Below are positions 17,152-25,536 of a DNA stretch of 64,000 bases, piece after piece. Source of the DNA: Anaerolineae bacterium (lineage in GTDB: Bacteria > Chloroflexota > Anaerolineae > Aggregatilineales > Phototrophicaceae); NCBI GenBank assembly GCA_022823945.1, contig JAJEBK010000050.1, forward strand, positions 1-64,000, given 5' to 3'. The notes beneath the pieces are model-generated. The model was not told the DNA's origin. It worked only from the letters and a program-made list of their open reading frames with translations, and did not search any database. Position numbers and translations under genes: made by a program. Position 1 is the stretch's first letter, and the number at the start of each line of letters is the position of its first letter.

Positions 17152-17632
17152 AGTAGTCGTTGACACTAATGTTTGGGCTACTGCAGGAAAGACAATCGCC
17201 GAGGTTGATACAATTGACGAAGCTGACTGTATAGAGCGCTGTGCGGATTGGATTGTGGAGTTTCTTGATGGAAACTATAAGCTGATAGTTGACTCAAATG
17301 GCAAGGTGATTGACGAATACAATTACTACATCCTACCTGGCAGATTTCCAGAATCTGAACTGAATCGACTTTATAGCGAACTGTGGGGACGCCTAGAATA
17401 CGTCGACATTGAATTTGACGAGGCTGGCCACGCAGTCCTTCCGGAAACTGTTTTCTTCCACGATCCCGCTGACAGAAAATTTGTCGCTCTAGCGCTGGCA
17501 TGCGACCCATACGCGCCAATCTACAACACCACGGACACCGACTGGACAAAAGAACGCGAGCAACTAATAGCAAGCGACATCATAGTTAAAGAGCTTTGCC
17601 CGGAATACATTGCTGCAACCCGCGGCGGCTAA
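17144..17632 (+). CDS. PIN-like nuclease, putative effector paired with the ATPase
   Basis: A 162-residue protein whose ATG lies within the last codons of the ATPase gene (ATGCTTAA overlap). It has the PIN fold landmarks: N-terminal VVVDTNVWA (Asp7), a helical region with SNGKVIDEY, HDPADRKFVALALA resembling the PIN D..DxxFxxxA segment, and TTDTDW near the C terminus in place of the usual T-x-D-x-D/F. PIN domains are Mg2+-dependent RNases or nucleases. The tight overlap says the two proteins are co-produced. No antitoxin-like gene is adjacent, so the ATPase probably gates the nuclease. Confidence 0.75.
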   Translation: MLKVVVDTNVWATAGKTIAEVDTIDEADCIERCADWIVEFLDGNYKLIVDSNGKVIDEYNYYILPGRFPESELNRLYSELWGRLEYVDIEFDEAGHAVLPETVFFHDPADRKFVALALACDPYAPIYNTTDTDWTKEREQLIASDIIVKELCPEYIAATRGG

Positions 17633-17668
17633 CAGCCACAATCGTTCCCCGTCCCCGCCACAATATGC

Positions 17669-17674
17669 TACAAT
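17669..17674 (+). promoter_or_regulatory. Candidate -10 box of the FHA gene
   Basis: TATGC followed by TACAAT at 17669-17674 lies 34 bases before the ATG at 17709 and matches the recurring GCTACAAT context. Confidence 0.4.
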
Positions 17675-17708
17675 CTGCTCATTGCTCGCGGCACACCAGG
17701 ACGGCTTC

Positions 17709-18416
17709 ATGGCAGCAGACAGTAGCAAACCGCTCGCCCGGCTGGTCTGGCTCGATCCTTATAGCGGCGACACGCGCGAACGAGCGCTGCGCGAAGGCGA
17801 CAGCATCAGCATCGGCCGCTCGGCTGACAACGACATTCAACTGCCAGAGGCGCATATCTCTCGGGTTCACGCCATCATCGCTTGTCAGGAAGGTGGATTC
17901 ACCATTGATGATGTCGGCAGCGCCAACGGCAGCTTTGTGAATGGCAACCAGATTTATGGCAAGCATGCGCTGAACATCGGCGACGAGGTGCATCTCTTCG
18001 TGTCGGCATTGAAACTGCTGGGAGCCGATGATATGGCTGAAGATGCGGCGCTGCTGGTTTCGAAAGTCGCGGGCGACCGCGCCAGTTTGCGCATCGTGCG
18101 CGGACCGCAAGCCGGACAAGTCTTCGCCCTGCTCAAAGACGAAATGTATGTCGGTCGTTCCATGCCCAACACCAACTGGGAGATCGCGCTGCAAGACCCG
18201 ACCGTTTCTCGTCCGCATGCCTTTATGGTTCGCGAAGATGCGCGCTGGAAGCTGTTTGACCTGGGCAGCATCAATGGCACGGCAGTCAATGGCGAGCCGA
18301 TAATTGGCGGCAAAGCGAAGTGGCTGGAAGATGGCGACCGCATCACCTTCGGCGGCACGCTGGCACAATTTGGCATCGGCTTCCCCAACTCTGCCGATAC
18401 CGAGCCGACAGGCTGA
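17709..18416 (+). CDS. Protein with two FHA domains
   Basis: A 235-residue soluble protein from the ATG at 17709. Two forkhead-associated domains are visible: the first around residues 30-95 (ISIGRSADNDIQLPEAHISR then VHAII, DVGSANGSFVNG) and the second around 145-215 (MYVGRSMPNTN, DPTVSRPHAF, LGSINGTAVNGEPI). FHA domains bind phosphothreonine peptides; conserved Arg, Ser and Asn positions are present in both. No Ser/Thr kinase lies nearby in the window. The next gene begins 35 bases downstream and could be co-transcribed. Confidence 0.92.
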   Translation: MAADSSKPLARLVWLDPYSGDTRERALREGDSISIGRSADNDIQLPEAHISRVHAIIACQEGGFTIDDVGSANGSFVNGNQIYGKHALNIGDEVHLFVSALKLLGADDMAEDAALLVSKVAGDRASLRIVRGPQAGQVFALLKDEMYVGRSMPNTNWEIALQDPTVSRPHAFMVREDARWKLFDLGSINGTAVNGEPIIGGKAKWLEDGDRITFGGTLAQFGIGFPNSADTEPTG

Positions 18417-18451
18417 CCGCCGCTCCACGAGCAACCGGCAAGGGACTGAAC

Positions 18452-19819
18452 ATGACCAAACCAAATATCATTTTCATCATCGCCGATGACATGGGTTATG
18501 GCGATTTTGGCATATTCAACAACCAGGTCAGTTGCACGCCACACCTGGATGCGCTGGTCGCCGAAGGCATCACCCTGACACAGCATTATTCGGCATCGCC
18601 GGTCTGCGCGCCCGCTCGCGCCGCTCTTATGACGGGTCGCTATCCTCACCGCACCGGCAGCATCGATACCTTGGAAGCGCGTGGACTGGATCGCCTGCGG
18701 CTGGACGAAATCACCATGGCCGATATGCTGCGCAACGCAGGGTACGCGACTGGCCTGGTGGGCAAATGGCACAATGGCGCGCTGGACCAGCGCTATCATC
18801 CGCGAGCGCGCGGCTTTGACGAATTTGTCGGCTTTCAGGGCGGCTGGAATCCGTATTATCGCTATCGGCTCGATCGCAACGGCGCGATTGAGTATGGCAG
18901 CCGCGAGCAATATCTGACCGATGTCTTCAGCGACGCCGCGATTGACTTTGTCGAACGACACAGCAGCGAACCATTCTTCTTGCAACTGGCGTATAATGCG
19001 CCACACTTCCCGCTGGAGGCACCGGATGCCATCACGCGCAAATACAACGAGATGGGCTTGGGCGTCGGCACGAGTTTGATCTATGCCATGCTTGAAGTGA
19101 TGGACGCCGGCATCGGACGCATCAACGAACAACTGGAGCAGCTGGGCATCGCCGACAATACAATCGTCATCTTCACGAGCGACAACGGGCCTGCGCTGGG
19201 CGACTGGAACGGCCTGTCGCAGCGGCGCTGGAATTGCAATTTCAATGGCGGCAAAGGCAATACTTATGAAGGCGGCATCCGCGTTCCGCTGATTATGCGC
19301 TGGCCCGCTGGCCTGGATGGCGGCGCGCGCATCGACGCTATGGCGCACTTCACCGACTGGCTGCCCACTTTGCTGAACCTCGCGGATGTTGACAAGCCGG
19401 ACGGCCACGCGCTGGACGGCATCGACATCACGCCCATGCTGCGAGGCGAACGAGCCAGCATGACATCGCAGCGCTTCTGGCAGTGGAATCGGTATACGCC
19501 GGTGGGAAGTTGCAATGCGGCCATGCGCGATGGCGACTGGAAGCTCGTGCGTCCGCAAATCCGCGAAGCCATGCAAGTCAGCCCGCTGGATACAGCTTTG
19601 GACCACGCCATCAAGTACCGACCAGAGCTCTTCTCGGACATCGTACGCGAACCGGAACCGACGCGGCAAATCCCCGAGCCACCGCCGGCGCTGCTATTCA
19701 ACCTGGCCGATGACCCGCTCGAACAGTGCGATCTGGCCATGCAGAATCCGCAGCGCGTTTCGGCGATGGAGACGGCATTGGCAGATTGGTTTCTTGATGT
19801 AACCGGGCTGCAAGACTGA
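18452..19819 (+). CDS. Type I sulfatase
   Basis: A 455-residue alkaline-phosphatase-superfamily sulfatase. MTKPNIIFIIADDMGYGDFG holds metal ligands D12 and D13; the formylglycine-generating motif is C52-A-P-A-R56 in SPVCAPARAALMTGRYPHRT; GKWHNG and TSDNGP supply further active-site residues. The Cys is modified by a formylglycine-generating enzyme not encoded here. No signal peptide is seen, so it may be cytoplasmic, acting on imported sulfated sugars, or exported by another route. Sulfated glycan desulfation is plausible given GH29 enzymes elsewhere in the window. Confidence 0.93.
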   Translation: MTKPNIIFIIADDMGYGDFGIFNNQVSCTPHLDALVAEGITLTQHYSASPVCAPARAALMTGRYPHRTGSIDTLEARGLDRLRLDEITMADMLRNAGYATGLVGKWHNGALDQRYHPRARGFDEFVGFQGGWNPYYRYRLDRNGAIEYGSREQYLTDVFSDAAIDFVERHSSEPFFLQLAYNAPHFPLEAPDAITRKYNEMGLGVGTSLIYAMLEVMDAGIGRINEQLEQLGIADNTIVIFTSDNGPALGDWNGLSQRRWNCNFNGGKGNTYEGGIRVPLIMRWPAGLDGGARIDAMAHFTDWLPTLLNLADVDKPDGHALDGIDITPMLRGERASMTSQRFWQWNRYTPVGSCNAAMRDGDWKLVRPQIREAMQVSPLDTALDHAIKYRPELFSDIVREPEPTRQIPEPPPALLFNLADDPLEQCDLAMQNPQRVSAMETALADWFLDVTGLQD

Positions 19820-19830
19820 CGCCGATTCGC

Positions 19831-19836
19831 TACAAT
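19831..19836 (+). promoter_or_regulatory. Candidate -10 box of the serine hydrolase gene
   Basis: CGC followed by TACAAT lies 36 bases upstream of the ATG at 19873. It belongs to the same recurring motif set. Confidence 0.4.
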
Positions 19837-19872
19837 GCGCGGGATTGTCGCAACCAAGACTGCGGGAGGCAC

Positions 19873-21228
19873 ATGGTGGCGCACCCATTGTTGGCGGAAC
19901 GTGCCGACCTGGCGACAGCCATAAACATACTCGATGACTGGGCGGTGCACCAGCGGCAGCGGCGGCGGCAACCAGGCTTGGCCATCGGCGTGGTATACGA
20001 TGGCGAACTGCTCTGGGGCGCGGGCTATGGCGTGGCAGATATCGAGAGCGAGACGCCGGTTACGCTGGATACGCGCTTTCGCATCGCCAGCATCACCAAA
20101 ACCTTCACAGCGACTGCCATCATGCAGCTGCGAGATGCCGGAGCGCTGCGCCTGGATGACGCGGTGAGCGATCATCTGGATTGGTTCGACCTGCGCTATA
20201 AAGACGCGCCCGCCATCACCATTCGCAATCTGCTGACGCATAGCTCTGGCTTGCCGCGCGATTCTGCCAACCCGATGTGGACGGAATGCGCCGCGCCCGA
20301 CTGGGACAGCTTCATCGCCGATACGCAAAATAGAGCGCCGACCCGCGCGCCCTACGAAGCCTTCGCCTACAGCAATCTGGGCTTTTCGCTGCTGGGCGGG
20401 GTGATCGCGGCGGTCAGCGGGCAAAGCTGGGCGGACTATTTGCAGGCGCATGTGCTGGATCCGCTGGGCATGCGCGAAACGCGCCCCATCCCCAGCGCCG
20501 ACGACCCGCTGCTCGCCACCGGCTATACGCGCGAAAGAACCGACGGAAGGCGCGATGCCCTGCCCTTTTGGTTGATGAAGGGCTTCGAGGCATCGGCGAA
20601 CTTCGCGTCCAGCGTCAAGGATCTGGTCAAATACGCCGCCTTTCATCTGGGCAGCCACGGCGCTGCGGTACTCAGCCGCTACAGCTTGCTGGACATGCAT
20701 CGCATACATTTTCTGGGCGAAGGCTGGGAAGGCGGTTATGGGCTGGGCATCGGTTTGCACCGCATGAAAAACTGGGTCATCAGCGGGCATGGCGGTGGCT
20801 ATCCGGGCTATTTGACGCTGTTTTCGCTGTGCCGCGAGCTGAAAGCCGGCATCATTGTGCTCACAAATTCACTGGGCGGCGATCCGCACGATTATGCCAG
20901 CCAAGCTTTTAAGCTGCTGCTGCCGGAGCTGGCGAAACTGCAGAAAGAAGCCGGAGATGCCCAACCGGAATGGGCAATTTATGTCGGCGATTATGAAAGT
21001 GAATGGGCGCGCCAAAAAGTCGTCATCCGCGAAGGGCAGTTGCAAGTCATCAGCCTCGATTGGCTGGACGAAGAGCCGACCATTCTGGAGCCAACCGACA
21101 CGGCGCATACCTTCCGGCTCAAGCAGCGGGGACAATCCAACGAAACACTGCGCTTTGAACTTGATGATGCGGGCGCGGTCCTGCGTATGTGGGAGCGCAA
21201 TGAATACAGCATGCGCCTGAACGACTGA
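19873..21228 (+). CDS. Serine hydrolase of the beta-lactamase / class C PBP family
   Basis: A 451-residue protein (PF00144 plus a C-terminal domain). Catalytic motifs are S73-x-x-K76 in ASITKTFTATA, Y166-S-N168 in AYSNLGFSLLGG and the HxG-type SGHGGGYPGYLT in the position of KTG. The last 100 residues (IYVGDYESEWARQKVVIREG) resemble the DUF3471-like domain common in such esterases. No signal peptide is evident. Members include D-aminopeptidases, esterases and true beta-lactamases; the reaction cannot be chosen from sequence. GGGAGG precedes the start. Confidence 0.9.
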   Translation: MVAHPLLAERADLATAINILDDWAVHQRQRRRQPGLAIGVVYDGELLWGAGYGVADIESETPVTLDTRFRIASITKTFTATAIMQLRDAGALRLDDAVSDHLDWFDLRYKDAPAITIRNLLTHSSGLPRDSANPMWTECAAPDWDSFIADTQNRAPTRAPYEAFAYSNLGFSLLGGVIAAVSGQSWADYLQAHVLDPLGMRETRPIPSADDPLLATGYTRERTDGRRDALPFWLMKGFEASANFASSVKDLVKYAAFHLGSHGAAVLSRYSLLDMHRIHFLGEGWEGGYGLGIGLHRMKNWVISGHGGGYPGYLTLFSLCRELKAGIIVLTNSLGGDPHDYASQAFKLLLPELAKLQKEAGDAQPEWAIYVGDYESEWARQKVVIREGQLQVISLDWLDEEPTILEPTDTAHTFRLKQRGQSNETLRFELDDAGAVLRMWERNEYSMRLND

Positions 21229-21280
21229 GAGCGCATAATTAAAGAAGACAAGCCAGACAGCTGACAGGAAAGGAAAAGTC

Positions 21281-22312
21281 ATGCCAATCGTGCAGGCAGA
21301 GCCGCTAGCCCGGCTGATCACCGACATACTTGCGGGAGCCGGGGCACGCGCCGATTATGCCGAAACCGTCGCTGAGCATCTGGTGGCCGCCAACCTGGCC
21401 GGGCACGATTCGCACGGCGTTTTGCGGACGCCACATTATGTTGCCTCGATCGACGCTGGCACGCTCGACCCGCGCGCTGAGCCAGAAATCGTCAGCCAAA
21501 CCGCGTCCATGGCGCAGATCTGCGGCAACTGGACATTTGGGCAAGTGATCGCCAGGCAGGCAACCGAGTTAGCCATCGACATGGCGCAGGCGCAGGGCAT
21601 CGGGCTAGTCTCGACGTATCACGAAGGGCATACCGGGCGGCTGGGCACTTATGTCGAAATGGGCGCAGAGGCGGGCTTGGCGTCCATGATCTGGGATGGC
21701 TGCATCGGTGGACCGCGTTCGGTGGTCGTGCCGCTGAATGGCACGGGACGCAAGATCGGCGCGAACCCCATCGCCATGGGTTTGCCCAGTGGGTCGCATG
21801 GCGCGCTGGTGCTGGACTTTGCCACATCCATGTCAGCGGCGGGCAAGGTCATGGTGGCGGTGGCGAAAGACGAATTGCTGCCGGATGAATGGATCGTCGA
21901 TGCCGACTGGCAGCCAACCCGCGATCCAAATCAGCTCAAAGCTGGCGGCGCGCTGCGACCGATGGGATCGCCCTCTGTCGGGCACAAGGGATATGCCCTG
22001 GGTTTCATGGTCGGTCTGTTCAGTTTGATGGCTTCGCTGCCTTCGTCTGCGCAGCCGCCGTTGGAAGACCGCTGGGGCACCATCATCCTGATGCTGGATA
22101 TCGCCCGTTTTGGCTCGCCCGCTGCCTTCCGCCAGCAGGTGGATGCTGTCATCGACTTTGTCAAGAGCGACCCGCTGGAGGGAGAAGTGCTGGTGCCAGG
22201 CGAAACCGAAGCGCGGACGCGGCGCGAACGGCAATCAAATGGTATCCCGCTGCCCGAAGCAACCTGGCAAGAGCTATCGGCATGCGCAGAGCGATTCGGC
22301 ATCAGCCAATAG
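21281..22312 (+). CDS. Ldh/YlbC-family NAD(P)-dependent dehydrogenase (copy 1)
   Basis: A 343-residue malate/L-sulfolactate/ureidoglycolate dehydrogenase-type protein (PF02615), a fold distinct from classical LDH. NLAGHDSHGVLRTPHYV contains the catalytic His region; GLVSTYHEGHTGRLGTY, KIGANPIAMGLPS, LDFATSMSAAGK and GHKGYALGFMVGL are family hallmarks. Such enzymes reduce or oxidise 2-oxo/2-hydroxy acids, including sugar-derived ones. A paralogue lies at 52816, also near a sulfatase. AGGAAAGGAAAAG precedes the ATG. Confidence 0.92.
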   Translation: MPIVQAEPLARLITDILAGAGARADYAETVAEHLVAANLAGHDSHGVLRTPHYVASIDAGTLDPRAEPEIVSQTASMAQICGNWTFGQVIARQATELAIDMAQAQGIGLVSTYHEGHTGRLGTYVEMGAEAGLASMIWDGCIGGPRSVVVPLNGTGRKIGANPIAMGLPSGSHGALVLDFATSMSAAGKVMVAVAKDELLPDEWIVDADWQPTRDPNQLKAGGALRPMGSPSVGHKGYALGFMVGLFSLMASLPSSAQPPLEDRWGTIILMLDIARFGSPAAFRQQVDAVIDFVKSDPLEGEVLVPGETEARTRRERQSNGIPLPEATWQELSACAERFGISQ

Positions 22313-22316
22313 CGGC

Positions 22317-23261
22317 ATGGCTGGGGCGCAAAGCGAATTGGCAGCAGCCCTGCGGCGCGCGGAGACAACTGCTGACAAACGAGACGCCGCGTTGCGGTTG
22401 CTGGCGCGAACAAACAGTCGGGCGCTGCTGGACGAGTGCCTGCGCGCGCTGGGTTCGCCGCCCGTGCTGGCGACCTTGGACGAATCCAACCGCCCGGTTT
22501 TGCGGCGCAAATGCCTAAGCTACTTTGAAGAGCCGCGGCGCGACAAAGCTGGCTTGCTGCGCGAAGCATTGACGCGCTTGCTGGTGCACATTGCCCATCC
22601 GTCTGATAGCGATATCTTCCAACTGGGCGTGGAGACCTACCACCTGCAGCCCGTGACTGATGTGGCGCAAAATCTGCGGGCGGTCGCGCTGGCCGGGCTT
22701 GCGCCGATCGACCCGCCGCTGGCGCTGCTCTATGCCGCGCGTTTCTTGGGCGAAGAGCATACGTCCGTCTTCAACTGCGAACCAGCCATGACTGCGCTGG
22801 ATGTCTTGGTGGCGGCTGAACAGCGCCTGCCCATATACCAGTTCTTACTGCGCGCGGGCAAATCCATGGCGCAGACAGGACGCGGCGAATTGGTGGGCAA
22901 AGCGCTGGAATCGCTGGGCGCGGACTTTCCGACGCCGCTGTATGCGCAGTTGCTGGCGCAATATCACGAGATCGACCAGGCGACCGCCAGCATGGGCATC
23001 ATCAATTGCGTTATTGAAAGCCGACAGGCCGCGCTCTATGACCAATTGGACATGTTGATCATGCAGACGCAGCATGTCGATTTGCGGCGCTATGGGCTGG
23101 TGATGATGGCGGTGGCGCGCGACGAAGCTCTCAGCGAGCGCCTTTTGCGCATGGCTCGGGTTGCGCGGCTGGACGATGTGCCGCTCTTTATCGAGGCGCT
23201 GGAAATCTGCCAGCACGACTCGCGGGACGAGCTGATGGACTTGCTGCGGCGGCGTCTCTAG
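22317..23261 (+). CDS. Hypothetical alpha-helical (HEAT-like) repeat protein
   Basis: About 314 residues from the ATG four bases after the previous stop. The sequence is almost wholly helical with repeating pairs of amphipathic helices (ALRLLARTNSRALLDECLRA, ALTRLLVHIAHPSDSD, GLVMMAVARDEALSERLLRM), reminiscent of HEAT/PBS-lyase repeats, but no repeat is a clean match. No signal peptide or membrane helix is seen. The close spacing suggests an operon with the dehydrogenase. It converges with the cyclophilin gene with a 4-base overlap. Confidence 0.65.
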   Translation: MAGAQSELAAALRRAETTADKRDAALRLLARTNSRALLDECLRALGSPPVLATLDESNRPVLRRKCLSYFEEPRRDKAGLLREALTRLLVHIAHPSDSDIFQLGVETYHLQPVTDVAQNLRAVALAGLAPIDPPLALLYAARFLGEEHTSVFNCEPAMTALDVLVAAEQRLPIYQFLLRAGKSMAQTGRGELVGKALESLGADFPTPLYAQLLAQYHEIDQATASMGIINCVIESRQAALYDQLDMLIMQTQHVDLRRYGLVMMAVARDEALSERLLRMARVARLDDVPLFIEALEICQHDSRDELMDLLRRRL

Positions 23262-24484
23262 CGGATATCGCGGCGGAAGATATCGCCGAAGCCCGGTTCG
23301 ATCTGCAACGCGAGGTTTGCCAGCAGCGCCTGCGCTGGCACCTGCTCCAGAATCGCCTCGGCGACCAGGACATCGATGGTCACCAGAAAGCGCCCCCGCG
23401 TCGACAGCGACAAGAGGTGGAAGCCCGCCTCGCCAGCGCAAGTCTCCGCGCCGAGGCGATAGATAGCCGGGCTGGAAGAGACTTGTTCATAGCCATAGCT
23501 GTCCAGCCAATTCTCCATGAATTCGGCTTGCATGGCGGCCACGGCGGAATAGGAATCGGCATAAATATCAACCCAATAGCCCAATGATGAGAAGAAAACC
23601 GACTCGGCGCAGCTGTCGTTTGTGATTTGCATGCGCACGCGATATTGGTGCCCGTGCTCCGCGGCGAAACTCGCGAAGCGGTCCTGCAGCTCGGGCGCGA
23701 CTGTCGCGGCCAGGTCTGCATTCGAGAAATAGCCAGATCGCCCCTCGTCCAGCGGCAGCTCGGGCGGCAAGGTATTGGTGAACGCCTCGAAGGCGGCGAT
23801 GACTTCGTCTTGCCGGGCCCGCATCGCCTCAACCACAGCGCTATTGTCCACGCTGGCCGGGTCGCTGATGATCAGCACAGTGTGCAGCGTTTCGCCAGCT
23901 TCCGCAGCGGTGGCCGGGTCGCGTTCGCGAATGGCTTCGACAACTTCACTCCCGACCAGAACATCGCCAAAGATCGTATGCTTGTGATTCAGGTGCGGTG
24001 TCGGCGCGGTCGTGATGAAGAATTGGCTGCCGTTGGTGCCCGGTCCCGCATTCGCCATCGCCAGCAGCCCGGGACGGTCGAAGGTCAAGAAACCGACCGG
24101 CTCGTCGCCGAACTGATAACCAGGTCCACCGCGGCCTGTGCCGGTGGGGTCACCAGCTTGCGCCATGAAATTGGGGATAACGCGGTGGAATGTCGTGTTG
24201 TCGTAATACCCTTGCTGCGCCAGGAAGACGAAGCTGTTGACTGTGAGCGGCGTCAGCTTTTCATACAGGTCAACATAAATCGCGCCGGCGCTGGTGCAGA
24301 AGATAGCGCGGTAGTCTATCCCCGGCTCGAGCACAGACACTGGTGCCTCGAATTGCATGCGCGTCAATTCCGATGGCTCGACGGCAGCGCAGAGCTCCTG
24401 CGCGCTTGGGGCAGTTTGCGCCACAGCTACCGATAACACTGCCAGAAAGATCGCCAGCGCGCTTGTCAATCGCATCTTACCCAT
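23258..24484 (-). CDS. Secreted cyclophilin-type peptidyl-prolyl isomerase with C-terminal extension
   Basis: About 408 residues from the ATG at 24484; a signal peptide (LTSALAIFLAVLSVAVAQ) follows. The cyclophilin domain spans about residues 65-215, with FHRVIPNFMAQAGDPTGTG, RPGLLAMANAGPGTNGSQFF and HTIFGDVLVG, including the catalytic Arg in FHR and the conserved Q/F pair. The remaining 190 residues form an unrecognised domain (QDEVIAAFEAFTNTLPPELP, then a two-cysteine region near NDSCAES and AETCAGEAG). The protein should act outside the membrane on proline peptide bonds of exported proteins. Confidence 0.9.
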   Translation of the reverse strand: MGKMRLTSALAIFLAVLSVAVAQTAPSAQELCAAVEPSELTRMQFEAPVSVLEPGIDYRAIFCTSAGAIYVDLYEKLTPLTVNSFVFLAQQGYYDNTTFHRVIPNFMAQAGDPTGTGRGGPGYQFGDEPVGFLTFDRPGLLAMANAGPGTNGSQFFITTAPTPHLNHKHTIFGDVLVGSEVVEAIRERDPATAAEAGETLHTVLIISDPASVDNSAVVEAMRARQDEVIAAFEAFTNTLPPELPLDEGRSGYFSNADLAATVAPELQDRFASFAAEHGHQYRVRMQITNDSCAESVFFSSLGYWVDIYADSYSAVAAMQAEFMENWLDSYGYEQVSSSPAIYRLGAETCAGEAGFHLLSLSTRGRFLVTIDVLVAEAILEQVPAQALLANLALQIEPGFGDIFRRDIR

Positions 24485-24620
24485 GACACCATCCTTTGCC
24501 AGCCAAGCCAGCAGCCGCATGCAACAGAAACACATTGTGCTCGACCAGCCCGCTCTTGCATAGGCGAAATCCCGGCTTGCCCCGATCATTCAGGCGCGTT
24601 GAATGTCATGCCGCCTCTGT

Positions 24621-24626
24621 TACAAT
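24621..24626 (+). promoter_or_regulatory. Candidate -10 box of the DUF2461 gene
   Basis: TGT followed by TACAAT lies 33 bases before the ATG at 24660, again as in the recurring motif. Confidence 0.4.
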
Positions 24627-24659
24627 CATGGTGGATCATAACCAGCTGATAGAGCGAGC

Positions 24660-25364
24660 ATGACTGCATTTCCGGGTTTCCCTGCCGAGACGCAAGCTTT
24701 CCTGCGCGAACTGCGGCAGAACAATACGCGCGAGTGGTTCGCAGCCAACAAGGCGCGTTATGACGAAGTGGTCAAAACCCCGGCGGTGGCTTGGGTAGCG
24801 GCGATGGGCGAGCGCTTGAAGCAGCTGGATGCCGAACTTGTCGTCGACTTGCGTACGAATGGCAGCGGCTGTTTGATGCGCCAAGCCCGCGATACGCGCT
24901 TCAGCAAAGACAAATCGCCTTACAAGGTCAATATCGCCATGTTGTGGTGGCATGGCAGCGGCAAGAAGATGCAGCACCCGGCGTTTGGCATGGAAATCAC
25001 GCCCGATGACGCTGGTTTGGTCGCCGGCATGTTCCACTTCCCCAAGCCCATGTTGGCGGCATATCGACAAGCTGTGCTGGATGAAGAATTGGGCGGAAAA
25101 CTGCTGGCAGCAGCCCATTCCGTCCGCGCGCACGGGTACACAATCAGCGGGCAGCGCTACAAGACGACGCCGCGCGGTTTTGACAAGCAACATCCTCGCG
25201 CTGAATGGCTGAAGTACAACAGCCTTCATGCCGGTGAACACAATATCAGCGCCGACACGATCGCCTCGCCGCGCTTGATCGATGTGTGTATGGACCAGTT
25301 TGCAAAGCTGGCACCTTTGCACCATTGGCTGGTCGCTGTTCAAGAGAAATACGGCGGCATCTAG
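24660..25364 (+). CDS. DUF2461 / TIGR02453 family protein
   Basis: A 234-residue protein of a conserved but uncharacterised family. Signature segments are FPGFPAETQAFLRELRQNNT, REWFAANKARYDE, RDTRFSKDKSPYKVNIAMLW, GMEITPDDAGLVAGMFHFPK and TTPRGFDKQHPRAEWLKYN. The length is typical. It is cytoplasmic, with no membrane segments. The biochemical role of the family is not established to my knowledge. A purine-rich GAGCG lies before the start. The 172 bases to the next gene hold no gene I can support. Confidence 0.9.
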   Translation: MTAFPGFPAETQAFLRELRQNNTREWFAANKARYDEVVKTPAVAWVAAMGERLKQLDAELVVDLRTNGSGCLMRQARDTRFSKDKSPYKVNIAMLWWHGSGKKMQHPAFGMEITPDDAGLVAGMFHFPKPMLAAYRQAVLDEELGGKLLAAAHSVRAHGYTISGQRYKTTPRGFDKQHPRAEWLKYNSLHAGEHNISADTIASPRLIDVCMDQFAKLAPLHHWLVAVQEKYGGI

Positions 25365-25536
25365 AATTTTGACGAATTGTCATGAATCACTTCGGCAAGC
25401 CAGCATATTTGCTACTGCCATTGCCACCTTCAATTGCCTATAATGTGTATATGCGCTAAAGATGATATGCGCGACCGTTTGCGATATGGCTGTCAATTTG
25501 CGCAGTCGCCAATGAAATGCGATTGGGAAACTTGAG

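Noticed and set aside
15745..17632. Labelling the ATPase/PIN pair as Septu, Gabija or PARIS
   Set aside because: Those systems use HNH, helicase or TOPRIM/DUF4435 partners; the partner here looks like a PIN fold.
17954..19669. 571-residue minus-strand frame opposite the FHA and sulfatase genes
   Set aside because: It spans two real genes with full motif sets on the plus strand and shows no recognisable domain.
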